A stretch of 51,443 nt of DNA from Clostridium sp. (GCA_021770825.1 JAETQD010000020.1:1-51443), one strand, 5' to 3'; shown: positions 15,349 to 25,535, counted from the stretch's first letter. The notes: generated by a model from the letters alone, not told the origin. Numbers and translations are program-made.

Positions 15349-16275
15349 CTAGCGGTTCTTCGGGTCCAGCGCCTCGCCGACACCGTCACCGATAAAGTTT
15401 AAGGAAAGGACCGTCAGACAAATGGCAAGCACCGGCCATACAATCTGAAGGGGATAGCTTTGAATCACCGAACGGGCCTCACTGGCTAAGGTTCCCCAGC
15501 TTGCCTGGGGCAGGGAGATTCCGATACCGATAAAGGCCAGGAAAGACTCGGTGAAAATGGCCTCCGGGACCATGAGCGTCGTGGATACGATGATGGGACC
15601 CATGCAGTTGATGATTAAGTGCTTAAAGAGGATTCTCACCTTGCTGGCGCCGATCACGTAAGCCGCCAGGGCAAATTCCTGCTGCTTTAAGGTCTGCACC
15701 TGGGTCCGCACCTGTCTGGCCATTCCAATCCAGGAGGAAACGCAGATGCCGAGAAGAACGGAACCGATGTTGGAGCCGAACACCATCATAATGAGAATCA
15801 CGTAAAGCATGGAGGGGATGGAGTAGATGCAGTCGATGATACGCATCATGACCATATCCACTTTTCCGCCCACGAAGCCGGAAATTCCTCCGTACACCAC
15901 GCCGATAATGAGATTTAAAAACGCTGCCACAAAGCCAACCGCAAGGCTTATCCTGGCGCCGAACATCAAACGCACCAGAATGTCACGGCCCAGCTTATCG
16001 GTTCCTAAAAGATGCTCCATGGACGGCAGGGCATTCCGCACGTCCAAATCCTGGGCGTCATATGTATAGGGCGATACCATGGGCACGAAAATGGCCAGGA
16101 GAATCATGATGGTTAAAAACACCAGGCCTCCCAAAGCCAGCTTATTCTTTTTAAAACAGCGCCAGGCGTCCTGGAGATAGGTTTTGCTTTCCATGGCAAT
16201 GAATTCCGTGTTCTTTTCGCTGTCGTCCAGCTTTTCAAACAGGGAATCATCCAGTACTTCTTTTGTTTCTGTCAC
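15349..16275 (-). CDS. Dipeptide/oligopeptide ABC permease (DppC/OppC)
   Basis: This 308-residue permease has the OppC N-terminal cytoplasmic segment with AWRCFKKNKLALGGLVFL as helix 1. Next come DLDVRNALPSMEHLLGTDKL (periplasmic), then DILVRLMFGARISLAVGF, and the EAA region with FALAAYVIGASKVRILFKH. The likely start is the GTG at 16275, eight bases after AGGAGG. The first GTG at 16284 overlaps that ribosome site. It lies 10 bases upstream of dppD and 12 downstream of dppB. Confidence 0.88.
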   Translation of the reverse strand: MTETKEVLDDSLFEKLDDSEKNTEFIAMESKTYLQDAWRCFKKNKLALGGLVFLTIMILLAIFVPMVSPYTYDAQDLDVRNALPSMEHLLGTDKLGRDILVRLMFGARISLAVGFVAAFLNLIIGVVYGGISGFVGGKVDMVMMRIIDCIYSIPSMLYVILIMMVFGSNIGSVLLGICVSSWIGMARQVRTQVQTLKQQEFALAAYVIGASKVRILFKHLIINCMGPIIVSTTLMVPEAIFTESFLAFIGIGISLPQASWGTLASEARSVIQSYPLQIVWPVLAICLTVLSLNFIGDGVGEALDPKNR

Positions 16276-16287
16276 AGAACCCACCTC

Positions 16288-17211
16288 CTATCTTCCTAAT
16301 TTAATACGCGGATCAATCATCGCGTTGATGATATCCGTAACGATATTTGCAATGATAATAAAGGTACCGTAAAGAATTGTAAGGGCCATGATCATGGTGT
16401 AGTCACGGTTGGTAATACTGGTGACAAACTCCGCGCCGATTCCCGGAATGGAATATAAGCTCTCAATGACAAAGCTGCCCGTAAGGAGCGTTGCAATCAT
16501 GGGACCTGCGTAGGTAATCACAGGAAGCATGGCATTTTTAAGGCCATGGCGCCAGATCACCAGCTTCTCCGAGGTTCCTTTGGACTTGGCAAGCACCATG
16601 TAGTCCTGCTTCATAACCTCCCTGAGGCTTGACCGCACCAGACGGGCGATCATGGAAATAGGCGCAAAGGACATTCCCACCGCAGGAAGAATATAGTGGA
16701 GGGGACTCCCCAGGCCCACGAAGGGAAGCCACTGGAGCACCACACCGAATAAAAGCAGCAAAAGAACCGACAAAAGGAAGCCCGGCATACTGACGCCCGC
16801 CGTAGCCAGCACCAGTACCAGGTTCGTCAGCCACTTTCGTTTCGTAAAGGCCGCCACGGTTCCCAGGAAAATTCCCATGACCAGGGCAAAGCACACACTG
16901 ACGGCGCCCAGACGCATGGTATAGGGAAGGCCGTTGGCAATGATCTTATCAATGCTTTTTCCCTTCCGGTAGATGGAAACGCCGAAATCACCGCGGACGG
17001 CATTCTTTAAATAGATCACATACTGTTCGGTGATGGGCTTATCCAGTCCATATTTCTCATAGAGCTTTTCCAGCACCTTCACCGGGAGTTTTGTGGTCTC
17101 CCCCGCAAAGGGCGAGCCGGGAATAATGTGCATCAGGAAAAACGTGATGGTGGCCAGAAGAAACAGGGTTACCACACCCACGGCCAGACGCTTTACGATA
17201 TACTTTAACAT
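16288..17211 (-). CDS. Dipeptide/oligopeptide ABC permease (DppB/OppB)
   Basis: This 307-residue permease opens with MLKYIVKRLAVGVVTLFLLA, the standard OppB/DppB first helix. It continues with GSPF and LDKPITEQYVIYLKNAVRGD, the EAA loop YMVLAKSKGTSEKLVIWRHG and a terminal segment DIINAMIDPRIKLG. The ATG at 17211 has AAGGAGAAGGAA upstream. Its first seven bases overlap the S9 peptidase gene, so the peptidase and the permease are translated in sequence. Confidence 0.9.
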   Translation of the reverse strand: MLKYIVKRLAVGVVTLFLLATITFFLMHIIPGSPFAGETTKLPVKVLEKLYEKYGLDKPITEQYVIYLKNAVRGDFGVSIYRKGKSIDKIIANGLPYTMRLGAVSVCFALVMGIFLGTVAAFTKRKWLTNLVLVLATAGVSMPGFLLSVLLLLLFGVVLQWLPFVGLGSPLHYILPAVGMSFAPISMIARLVRSSLREVMKQDYMVLAKSKGTSEKLVIWRHGLKNAMLPVITYAGPMIATLLTGSFVIESLYSIPGIGAEFVTSITNRDYTMIMALTILYGTFIIIANIVTDIINAMIDPRIKLGR

Positions 17212-19187
17212 TCGCTTCCTTCTCCTTTAAGATACAAGTCAAACCAGCCCTTCATCTCCTGTAAGCGGCGCACTCTGTGGCGGGGCTTTCCGCTTCTGGA
17301 TAATTCATGGTTTTCTCCCTCAAAAAGGAGGGCCTTGGACGGCACCCCATGGTATTTGATGGCTGCAAACATCTGCATTCCCTCAGAAAGGGGGCAGTTG
17401 TAATCCTTAAGTGAATGGATGAACATGGTCGGTGTCTTCACCCGGTCGGCATAGGCCACCGGAGACCGCTCCCATAACTCCTTCGGAGCCGTCCAGGGAG
17501 TCTTTCCGCCGTTCTCATTGACATCAAAGGAAAATCCGATCTCGCTGCATCCGAAATCACTTAACCAGTTGGAAAAACTTCTCTGGCTCACGGCTGCCGC
17601 GAACCGGTCCGTATGGCCGATGATCCAGTTGGTCATCCAGCCGCCGTAGCTTCCTCCGGTCACGCCGATCTTTGTCTCATCAATGGCCGGATACAGTCCG
17701 CACACATGGTCCACAAATTCCATGAAGTCCTTGAAATCAATGGTTCCGTACTTTTCGCGCAGGTCTGCAAACTCGTTGCCCCGTCCGTCTCCGCCTCTGG
17801 GGTTACAGAGCAGCACAAAATAGCCCTCGTTGGCAAACATCTGCATTTCATGGAAGAAGGTATTTCCAAAGGCCACCCGCGGTCCGCCGTGCATGTCAAG
17901 GATTGCCGGATATTTTTTCTCCGGGTCATAGTCCTTCGGAAGAATCACCCATCCGTCAATGTCCACGCCGTCGGAATCCGTAAAGCCGGCCTCGTGGAGC
18001 TCACCTACGTATTTATCTTTTAAGGCAGTCTCATTCAGGGTGCTTACCTGATGGTACGCTCCGGTTTTGGAGTCATAGAAATAAATTTCCTGGAGCTTTC
18101 CGGGTGTCCGGCCCACCATGGCAAAACCGCCCTCTACGGCGTCAAAGCAGTCCACAGAGCCGTCAAAGTCAAAGAGCATAGCTGCCTGGCCGTTTTCCAT
18201 GACGCAAATCTCTCCCTTGGTCCGCATACAGGAAGTAAAATACGGCTTTCCGTCCAGAACCATAAATTTCTGTCCGCCTCCCAGGGAAATATCCCCTGTG
18301 GGAACGGAGCCGATGGAATTTCCATATACGGCCGCCTTTGTGACAGCGCCCTTTTCCCATACATAAATGTCCGGATACTGTCCGCTTCCGTATTTGTCCA
18401 TGGTATTTCCTGCAAAGAACACTTTAACGCCCGTTTCGCCGTCCGGCTCACAGCCAAAGAGTCCCACATGCATGGAATCTGCATCCTGAAGCACCTTTGT
18501 TTCCTTGGTCTTTGTGTCAAAAAGGTAAAGTCCTGTGGTTTTCGGAAGAACCCTGTCATAGGAAACGCCGGAATACACCAGGCTGTCTCCGCAGACCTTA
18601 AATCCGTCCATGGCAAAGAACGGTTCCGTCACCCGCTCACAGGCGGCTGTCTTTTCCTCAAAGGTAAATAATGTGCTGCGGAATCTGGATACGAAATAGG
18701 CGCCGTTGGCCCAGTAGGGAAGCTCCTCCAAAATATGGTAATCGTTATAGTCCTCTGCGTCCTCTTCCTTCTCCGGCTTATTTAAGTCTACGGTGGCGGA
18801 GAATGCATAAGTCCCTTCCGAAAGCTTTTTCATATCGTCCACGGCATAGGGAACCTCAAATGCCTTTTCTGCCTCTCCGCCTTTTAAGGAAAGACGGTAG
18901 AAAACGGTTTTATCCTTAAAGCTGCTGCCCTTGTCCTCATGCTTTCTCACAGAGGAAAAAAGGATGGTATCTTCATCGTCAAATAAAAGATTTTTTTCAG
19001 CACCAAAGGAAGTCAGTTTTCTGACTTCCTCTGTGCAAAAATCCACGATGTAGATCCATGAATCATAACTATTCTTTTTTTCGTTGGCCTGCTTTACAAC
19101 GAAAGCCGCCTTCTTTCCTGAGGGGGATGCAGTGATTCCCGACAGGAATTTATAATTCATCAAATCGTCGATTTTCAATTTTTCCAT
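17205..19187 (-). CDS. S9 family serine peptidase (acylaminoacyl/prolyl oligopeptidase-like)
   Basis: The 660-residue cytoplasmic protein has no signal peptide. The N-terminal ~400 residues form a beta-propeller-like domain (repeated SP..K..F and GxxxVxDG patterns). The C-terminal ~250 residues form an alpha/beta hydrolase with Ser513 in GGSYGGW, Asp595 in LKDYN and His627 in EGENHELS. In S9 enzymes the propeller restricts access to short peptides. It sits between the peptide-binding protein (21 bases upstream) and dppB (7-base overlap), so it is made with the importer and probably cleaves the imported peptides. Whether it favours proline or acylated N-termini cannot be decided from the sequence. 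Confidence 0.88.
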   Translation of the reverse strand: MEKLKIDDLMNYKFLSGITASPSGKKAAFVVKQANEKKNSYDSWIYIVDFCTEEVRKLTSFGAEKNLLFDDEDTILFSSVRKHEDKGSSFKDKTVFYRLSLKGGEAEKAFEVPYAVDDMKKLSEGTYAFSATVDLNKPEKEEDAEDYNDYHILEELPYWANGAYFVSRFRSTLFTFEEKTAACERVTEPFFAMDGFKVCGDSLVYSGVSYDRVLPKTTGLYLFDTKTKETKVLQDADSMHVGLFGCEPDGETGVKVFFAGNTMDKYGSGQYPDIYVWEKGAVTKAAVYGNSIGSVPTGDISLGGGQKFMVLDGKPYFTSCMRTKGEICVMENGQAAMLFDFDGSVDCFDAVEGGFAMVGRTPGKLQEIYFYDSKTGAYHQVSTLNETALKDKYVGELHEAGFTDSDGVDIDGWVILPKDYDPEKKYPAILDMHGGPRVAFGNTFFHEMQMFANEGYFVLLCNPRGGDGRGNEFADLREKYGTIDFKDFMEFVDHVCGLYPAIDETKIGVTGGSYGGWMTNWIIGHTDRFAAAVSQRSFSNWLSDFGCSEIGFSFDVNENGGKTPWTAPKELWERSPVAYADRVKTPTMFIHSLKDYNCPLSEGMQMFAAIKYHGVPSKALLFEGENHELSRSGKPRHRVRRLQEMKGWFDLYLKGEGSEC

Positions 19188-19208
19188 TGTCTTTTCCTCT
19201 CTCCCGCT

Positions 19209-20906
19209 TTACTCAAAATATGCGTAGGAATAGATCGGAACATCGCCCGGTACCATGTATACGCCCTTGAAGTTCTCCTTCTTAAGAGCCGGCTCATTGA
19301 AGTCGAATAACGGGATTACATATACATTTTCCTCAACCAGATAAGTCTCGATCTCATGAAGCTTGTTCATGTACTCGGTTCTGTCCACGATCTTTGTGAC
19401 ATCATTCATCATCTGATCGTAGTTGTCATCGGCAACGGCCGGAACCGGCTGCATGGCCTTGGTCCACTGATTTAAGAACTCAGACGGGTCGTTGGTGCAC
19501 ATAAGACCATAACGGGACATATCAAAATCACCCTGGTCAATCTGGTCATAGAAAACGCCGGACTCAACAACCTCAAGCTCTACATTGATTCCCACTGCCT
19601 TCCACATCTGCTCCAGCATCTGAGCCACATCGGCATGGATGGAGTTATTGGAATATTTGTACTTTAAGGTCAGAGGATTGGACTCGTCATAGCCGGCCTC
19701 TGCAAGAAGCTCTTTGGCCTTTTCCGGGTCATACTGCTGGTAAAGCTGCTTTTCATCTCCCTCAGTACGGAACTCTTTTTCAGCTCCCATCATACCGTGG
19801 GGAACGTATCCGTAAAGGGGTGTATAGAAGTTGCCTGCATTGATGGCCTTAACGATCTCATCGCGGTCGATGGAGATGGCAAGGGCACGGCGCACATTCA
19901 CGTCCTTAAGAGCTTCCGGTCCCTTTTCGCCGGAGTTTAAGTCGATGGAATATACGGACAACTGCGGGCGGTTCCAGAGCTCGTTCTGGTTCTCATAGGT
20001 TGCAACGATGGAAGCGTTGATGGCAAGGGCTGCATCCAGCTCGCCTGTCTTGAAGGCGGCTGCCTGAGCATCCATATCGGGCATTACCTGGAAGGTGATC
20101 TCATCCACGGTCACGTTTTCTGCATCGTAGAAGTTTTCATTCTTTGTAAGCACTACCTTTTCGTTCTCGTTGCAGTAGTCAAGGACATAAGCGCCTGTGA
20201 CCGGATAACCCGGCTCCACAGCCCACTCGGAAAATCCTGCCTCGGCCACGTCTGCACGGAGCGGAAGCCATGCGCCTGCACATAAGAGGCCTGTAAAGAA
20301 TGCACAGGGAGTCTTTAAGTGATAGACAACGGTCGTATCGTCGGGCGCCTCAACACCTGCAAAGGAGAAGGTGTCTAAATCCACCTCTGTGTCTGCCAGA
20401 TATTCTTCTGCACCTTCCAGATAGCGCACAAGCTTATCGGTAACGAAGCCGTTTTCTGCACCGTAGGTTAAGTTTCTGTTTACGGCAAATACGAAATCAT
20501 TGGCTGTGATGGGCTCGCCGTCACTCCATGTAATTCCATCTTTTAATTTGATGGTATAGGTAAGGCCATCCTCGCTGATCTCCGGCTCACTTGCTGCCAG
20601 ATCCGGAACCACGCTGCCGTCCTCTAACTTCTTATAAAGGCCGGAATACATATGGGCGATTGCAAAACGGTTTACGGTCTCTGTGGAAAGGCCCGGATCC
20701 AGAGTCGTAAACTGCTGGGCCACGCCAACGGTTACGGAAACCGGCTCGCCGTCCTCAGAGCCCTTATCTTCTGCCTCGGTAACTGCCTCAGAGCCGCTAG
20801 ACTGTGCCTGGGTGGCACCGTTGTCACTGCCGCTGCTTCCGCAGCCTGCCAGAAGACTTGCACACATGGCAGCGGAAAGCATAACGGAAAGAAATCTCTT
20901 TTTCAT
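19209..20906 (-). CDS. Peptide-binding lipoprotein (DppA/OppA, SBP family 5)
   Basis: This 565-residue protein carries the lipobox LLAGC and a Ser/Gly/Glu-rich linker. Family-5 solute-binding motifs follow: HMYSGLYKKLEDGSVVPDLA, a YTIKLKDGITWSDGEPI segment near residue 130, and VNRNLTYGAENG. Later come VRRALAISIDRDEIVKAIN and PEKAKELLAEAGYDE. It is the first gene of the Dpp-type operon and is transcribed from the promoter just upstream. The start has AGGAGGAG before the ATG. The length is normal for an oligopeptide-binding protein. Confidence 0.9.
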   Translation of the reverse strand: MKKRFLSVMLSAAMCASLLAGCGSSGSDNGATQAQSSGSEAVTEAEDKGSEDGEPVSVTVGVAQQFTTLDPGLSTETVNRFAIAHMYSGLYKKLEDGSVVPDLAASEPEISEDGLTYTIKLKDGITWSDGEPITANDFVFAVNRNLTYGAENGFVTDKLVRYLEGAEEYLADTEVDLDTFSFAGVEAPDDTTVVYHLKTPCAFFTGLLCAGAWLPLRADVAEAGFSEWAVEPGYPVTGAYVLDYCNENEKVVLTKNENFYDAENVTVDEITFQVMPDMDAQAAAFKTGELDAALAINASIVATYENQNELWNRPQLSVYSIDLNSGEKGPEALKDVNVRRALAISIDRDEIVKAINAGNFYTPLYGYVPHGMMGAEKEFRTEGDEKQLYQQYDPEKAKELLAEAGYDESNPLTLKYKYSNNSIHADVAQMLEQMWKAVGINVELEVVESGVFYDQIDQGDFDMSRYGLMCTNDPSEFLNQWTKAMQPVPAVADDNYDQMMNDVTKIVDRTEYMNKLHEIETYLVEENVYVIPLFDFNEPALKKENFKGVYMVPGDVPIYSYAYFE

Positions 20907-20941
20907 AATAGTTCTCCTCCTAGTAAAAATGAATCCTGTAC

Positions 20942-20970
20942 ATTATACATCGGAGTGAATAAAAATGCAA
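20942..20970 (-). promoter_or_regulatory. Promoter of the peptide-transport operon
   Basis: Read leftward: TTGCAT (20965-20970), 17-base spacer, consensus TATAAT (20942-20947). The -35 lies 2 bases from the stop codon of the upstream symporter gene, so the operon has its own promoter and no room for a terminator between the two. Confidence 0.65.
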
Positions 20971-20971
20971 C

Positions 20972-22492
20972 CTAAATTTCTTCAAATTCCTTCACGATTT
21001 CGTCCGACGGAGCCGGAGTTGCAAGACTTACGCCCACCACCAGGACCAGAGCCACCAAAAATGCAGGAAGAAGCTCATAAATATTCCAGATTCCGCCCAG
21101 AGGACGCACGCAGTATTTCCACACAAAAATCATCACACCGCCGCCGATCATGCCTGCGATGGCTCCCTCGCGGTTGGAACGTTTCCAGAACAGAGCGCAG
21201 AGCATCACAGGGCCAAAGACGGCTCCGAATCCGGCCCATGCAAAGGAAACAATGGCAAAAACGGAGCTGTTGGGATCTCCGGCCATGAAAATGCCGATCA
21301 GGGCAATGAAAATAACCGTGGCGCGGGCCACAAAAATCGTTGCCTTCTCCGACAGGTTTACCTTAAAGATTCCCTTTAAAATATTTTCTGACACCGAAGA
21401 GGACGCAGCCAGAAGCTGGGAATCCGCCGTAGACATGGTACATGCCAGAATTCCTGCCAGGGTCAGTCCTGCGCCGATGACAGCCAGGAAGCCATGCTGG
21501 CTCAGCAGGGTGGCAATCTGAATCACGATGGTCTCCGACTCGGAACCGGACAAGGCCTTGATGGCTCCGGCCTGGGTCATGCCGTATCCAACCACACCGA
21601 TGAGAATTGCAACCGCCATGGAAATCACCACCCACACAGAGGCAATCCGGCGGGACAGGGCGATGTTATCCTCGCTTTCCGTGGCCATGAACCGTAAAAG
21701 AATATGGGGCATCCCGAAATATCCAAGTCCCCAGGCCAGGGTGGACACAATGGTGATGATTCCGTAGGGAGACGCGCTGTTTGTGGCTCCGTCATAGGTG
21801 GCAGACAAGGAAAGATAGCCGGGCAGCGCCTCCGCATTGGCCATGACCATATCCCATCCGCCGGAGGTATGGACGCCAAAGGCCACCACGATCACCAGGG
21901 CGATGGTCATAACAATGCTCTGAATCAGGTCTGTGGTGCTGGCTGCCATGAAGCCGCCCAGGGCCGTATATCCCACGATTACCACCGCGCTCAAAAGCAT
22001 GGCTGCCGTATAGGGCACATTAAACAGGGTGGAAAACAGCTTTCCGCAGGCGGCAAAGCCGGATGCCGTATAGGGTACAAAGAAAATAATAATAAACAGG
22101 GAAGAAATTCCCAGTAAGATATTGGACGTATCATGGTATCTGTCTGAAAAGAAATCCGGCAGGGTAATGGAGCCAGTCTTTTCGCTGTACCGGCGCAGGC
22201 GCTTGGCCACCACAAGCCAGTTTAAATAGGTTCCGATGCCAAGGCCAATGGCCGTCCATGCGGCATCGCAGATACCGGAAAGGTACGCCACGCCCGGAAG
22301 ACCCATGAGGAGCCAGCTGCTCATATCCGAGGCCTCGGCGCTCATGGCCGTCACAAAGGGTCCCAGCTTTCTTCCGCCGAGATAAAAGTCGCCGGAATCG
22401 TTGTTTCGCTTAGAATAAAGGAAACCGACTGCCAGCATGCCAAGCAGGTACAAAAGAATCACCGCTAAAATTCCCAAAGTTCCACTGTTCAT
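20972..22492 (-). CDS. putP: Sodium:solute symporter, PutP-like (sodium/proline)
   Basis: This 506-residue protein of the SSF family has about 13 helices. It has the PutP-type N-terminus (SGDFYLGGRKLGPFVTAMSA and ASDMSSWLLMGLPG), YSEKTGSITLPDFFSDRYHD, the sodium-site region around ACTMSTADSQLLAASSSVSE and SFAWAGFGAVFGPVMLCALF. These are close to sodium/proline symporters, though some SSF members carry other solutes. The start has AGGAGG 7 bases upstream. It lies upstream of the peptide operon that contains an S9 peptidase. Proline released from peptides would be a sensible shared nutrient, but this is inference. Confidence 0.85.
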   Translation of the reverse strand: MNSGTLGILAVILLYLLGMLAVGFLYSKRNNDSGDFYLGGRKLGPFVTAMSAEASDMSSWLLMGLPGVAYLSGICDAAWTAIGLGIGTYLNWLVVAKRLRRYSEKTGSITLPDFFSDRYHDTSNILLGISSLFIIIFFVPYTASGFAACGKLFSTLFNVPYTAAMLLSAVVIVGYTALGGFMAASTTDLIQSIVMTIALVIVVAFGVHTSGGWDMVMANAEALPGYLSLSATYDGATNSASPYGIITIVSTLAWGLGYFGMPHILLRFMATESEDNIALSRRIASVWVVISMAVAILIGVVGYGMTQAGAIKALSGSESETIVIQIATLLSQHGFLAVIGAGLTLAGILACTMSTADSQLLAASSSVSENILKGIFKVNLSEKATIFVARATVIFIALIGIFMAGDPNSSVFAIVSFAWAGFGAVFGPVMLCALFWKRSNREGAIAGMIGGGVMIFVWKYCVRPLGGIWNIYELLPAFLVALVLVVGVSLATPAPSDEIVKEFEEI

Positions 22493-22525
22493 ACTCTATC
22501 CTCCTGAATTGGAATTTTGTGTTTT

Positions 22526-22553
22526 AGTATACCAGATTCCCCTGTAATTTCAA
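22526..22553 (-). promoter_or_regulatory. Promoter of the PutP-like symporter gene
   Basis: Read leftward: TTGAAA (22548-22553), 16-base spacer, TATACT (22526-22531), about 34 bases before the start at 22492. Confidence 0.55.
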
Positions 22554-22605
22554 GATATTTTTTACACCCGGCCCTTTACCTCCCACTTTCCCCGTCCAAA
22601 AATGG

Positions 22606-22825
22606 GCTGTCAGTGTGGCACTGGGGATTCCCATCCGCTATGACGGAAAGGACTGCTATCTGGTCCTCATCTCCGGCTATTCCAGGCTTAACCTGGCATC
22701 AAAATGGCCGACACCTGGGTACAGGAATCGGCCTTTCCATCGTAAGTACTATTTTAACCGCCCATCAGATGCCCTACGGCGTGGACTGTAAGGACGGACA
22801 AACCATCTTCTGGTTTGAATTCTAA
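22606..22825 (+). pseudogene. Sensor histidine kinase C-terminal remnant
   Basis: In one frame the end of this stretch reads HLGTGIGLSIVSTILTAHQ followed by PYGVDCKDGQTIFWFEF. This is the G2 box and terminal strand of a HATPase_c domain. Upstream sequence around 22610-22690 encodes LGIPIRYDGKDCYLVLIS in another frame. The N- and G1-boxes, dimerisation helix and sensor are absent, so this is a frameshifted 3' remnant. It fills the gap between the symporter and the Lrp gene and overlaps the 3' end of the latter by 4 bases on the other strand. The remainder of 22554-22605 holds nothing recognised. Confidence 0.55.
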
Positions 22826-23262
22826 TTTTCCTGCACCTGGATCCCTCTTGGCCCCACATGGGTGGCGAAGACGATCTGGGTGCTTGTCTTTCCAAACTTC
22901 TGGAGCTGTCCTAAGAAGGTATCAAGCTGCATGGTGCTCTCAAAAGCCACCTTCATAATCACGGAAAACTCACCGGTGACACTGCTGCATTCCAGGATGT
23001 TGGGGATGTTCTCCGCATATTTATAGAATTTCTGCTTGTCCTCCGGCAGAACATTCAGATTGATGAAGGCTATGATATGGTATCCTAATTTCATGGGATT
23101 CACCTGGGCCTGATAGGCCGTGATGATGTTATCCTTCTCTAACTTCTCAATTCTTGCCGACACCGCCGGAGAAGAGAGAAACGTCTTTTCCGCAATGGTC
23201 TTTAAGGATGTTCTTGCGTTCTGCTGCAAAATCTGAAGTATTTCCCTGTCAATATGGTCCAT
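22822..23262 (-). CDS. Lrp/AsnC family transcriptional regulator
   Basis: The 146-residue protein starts MDHIDREILQILQQNARTS and has a winged HTH (SSPAVSARIEKLEKDNIITA, residues 30-50). A RAM/AsnC ligand-binding domain follows (HIIAFINLNVLP, GEFSVIMKVAFES and FGKTSTQIVF). It ends GPRGIQVQEN. Lrp-type regulators respond to amino acids. It lies 53 bases downstream of dapF, with its own AAGGAGAAGG ribosome site and a weak GCTGCT/AGCAGC stem in between. Possible targets are the neighbouring symporter and peptide operon, but no binding site can be assigned. Confidence 0.85.
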   Translation of the reverse strand: MDHIDREILQILQQNARTSLKTIAEKTFLSSPAVSARIEKLEKDNIITAYQAQVNPMKLGYHIIAFINLNVLPEDKQKFYKYAENIPNILECSSVTGEFSVIMKVAFESTMQLDTFLGQLQKFGKTSTQIVFATHVGPRGIQVQEN

Positions 23263-23315
23263 GATCCTTCTCCTTTATCTCATTGCTGCTACGGTCTTTC
23301 CTTCAGCAGCCAGTA

Positions 23316-24116
23316 CTACATTTCTATCTCCCCGTGGAATACCTCAACGGCAGGTCCCGTCATGTAAACCGTATCTTTTTCCCTGTCCCAGCGGATAAAA
23401 AGGGTTCCGCCTAAGAGAGCCACCTCCACCTCTGTGTCCGTTTTTCCGTTTAACACACAGGCAACGGCTGTGGCGCAGGCACCGGTCCCGCAGGCCAGAG
23501 TTTCCCCGGAGCCCCGCTCCCATACCCGCATGGACACGTGGCTTCTGTCCTTCACTTCCACAAACTCTGTATTGGTTCTGTCCGGAAACTTCTCATGGAC
23601 TTCAAAATACGGACCGATAGCTTCGATTTTCAGGTTCTTCACATCGTCCATAAACACCACGGCATGGGGATTTCCCATGGAAACTCCCGTAAAGGCATAC
23701 TCCTGGCCGCAGACTGTGATGGACTCTCCAATTTCGGAGGTGCCAACCGGCTTTCCCATGTCCACGGTCACCGTTTCCACCTTCCCGTCCTTCACATGGA
23801 GGCTCAAGTGCTTGATTCCCGATGCTGTCTCCACGTCAATTTCTGTTTTATCCACGATTCCATGATCATAGACATATTTTCCCACACAGCGGATCCCGTT
23901 TCCGCACATGGCACCTCTGGAGCCATCCAGGTTGTACATATCCATCTGGCAGTCTGCCACCTTGGACGGCTTTATGAGAATCAGGCCATCGGAACCGATT
24001 CCGAAATTCCGGTTGCTGACCTTCACTGCTGTTTCAGAGGGGTTTTCCACCGTTTCCTCAAAGCAGTTCACATAGACATAATCGTTTCCGATTCCCTGCA
24101 TTTTTGTAAATTTCAT
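23316..24116 (-). CDS. dapF: Diaminopimelate epimerase
   Basis: The 266-residue DapF interconverts LL- and meso-diaminopimelate in the cytoplasm, for lysine and cell-wall synthesis. The start KMQGIGNDYVYV, the first active-site cysteine in AMCGNGIRC and the second in GETLACGTGACATA are all present, with PHAVVFMDDV and FPDRTNTEFV between them. The length is usual. The ATG lies 3 bases after the ArsR gene's stop, so they share an mRNA. The odd partnership with a metal-sensing regulator is discussed separately. Confidence 0.93.
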   Translation of the reverse strand: MKFTKMQGIGNDYVYVNCFEETVENPSETAVKVSNRNFGIGSDGLILIKPSKVADCQMDMYNLDGSRGAMCGNGIRCVGKYVYDHGIVDKTEIDVETASGIKHLSLHVKDGKVETVTVDMGKPVGTSEIGESITVCGQEYAFTGVSMGNPHAVVFMDDVKNLKIEAIGPYFEVHEKFPDRTNTEFVEVKDRSHVSMRVWERGSGETLACGTGACATAVACVLNGKTDTEVEVALLGGTLFIRWDREKDTVYMTGPAVEVFHGEIEM

Positions 24117-24119
24117 GTC

Positions 24120-24491
24120 TTATTCTCCGATATGTTCCATCCCCTGTGCGAGGATTGTTTCTATATGGCTGTCCGCCAGGGAATAGAGAACGCTCTTGCC
24201 GTCCCTGCGGAATTTTACAAGCCGCATCTGTTTTAAAATCCGGAGCTGGTGGGAAATTGCAGACTGTCCCATTCCAAGAAGGCTGGCAATATCGCAGACA
24301 CAAAGCTCGGACTGGCTTAAGGCATAGAGGATGCGGATTCTGGTGGAGTCTCCGAACACACGGAAAAATTCTGCCAGATTTTGAAGTTCCTCGCCCTGGG
24401 GCATCACTTCCATGACCTGCTTTACCACCTGTTCATGGACGTGTATGAAATCACAGTGCGGAGCAATTTTTTCGTCTTCTTTCCTTCCCAC
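24120..24491 (-). CDS. ArsR/SmtB family metal-sensor-like regulator
   Basis: The 123-residue winged-helix regulator has the ArsR core GDSTRIRILYALSQSELCVCD with a recognition helix GQSAISHQLRILKQMRLV. The ELCVCD motif is the alpha-3 metal site of ArsR/CadC-type sensors. The N-terminus carries HCDFIHVH, an extra thiol/imidazole segment found in Cd/Zn/Pb sensors. Loss of DNA binding on metal contact is the usual mechanism. No metal-efflux gene is adjacent; instead it lies 27 bases downstream of pfkA and 3 bases upstream of dapF. Whether its target is elsewhere or is this operon is unknown. Confidence 0.85.
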   Translation of the reverse strand: MGRKEDEKIAPHCDFIHVHEQVVKQVMEVMPQGEELQNLAEFFRVFGDSTRIRILYALSQSELCVCDIASLLGMGQSAISHQLRILKQMRLVKFRRDGKSVLYSLADSHIETILAQGMEHIGE

Positions 24492-24518
24492 GTTTTGGCT
24501 CCTTTCTGGGGGCTGTTC

Positions 24519-25535
<1,017 letters not shown>

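Noticed and set aside
18051-18671. 206-codon plus-strand frame
   Set aside because: It is antisense to the S9 peptidase, whose motifs and triad are intact. No ribosome site, no family pattern; a GC-rich shadow.
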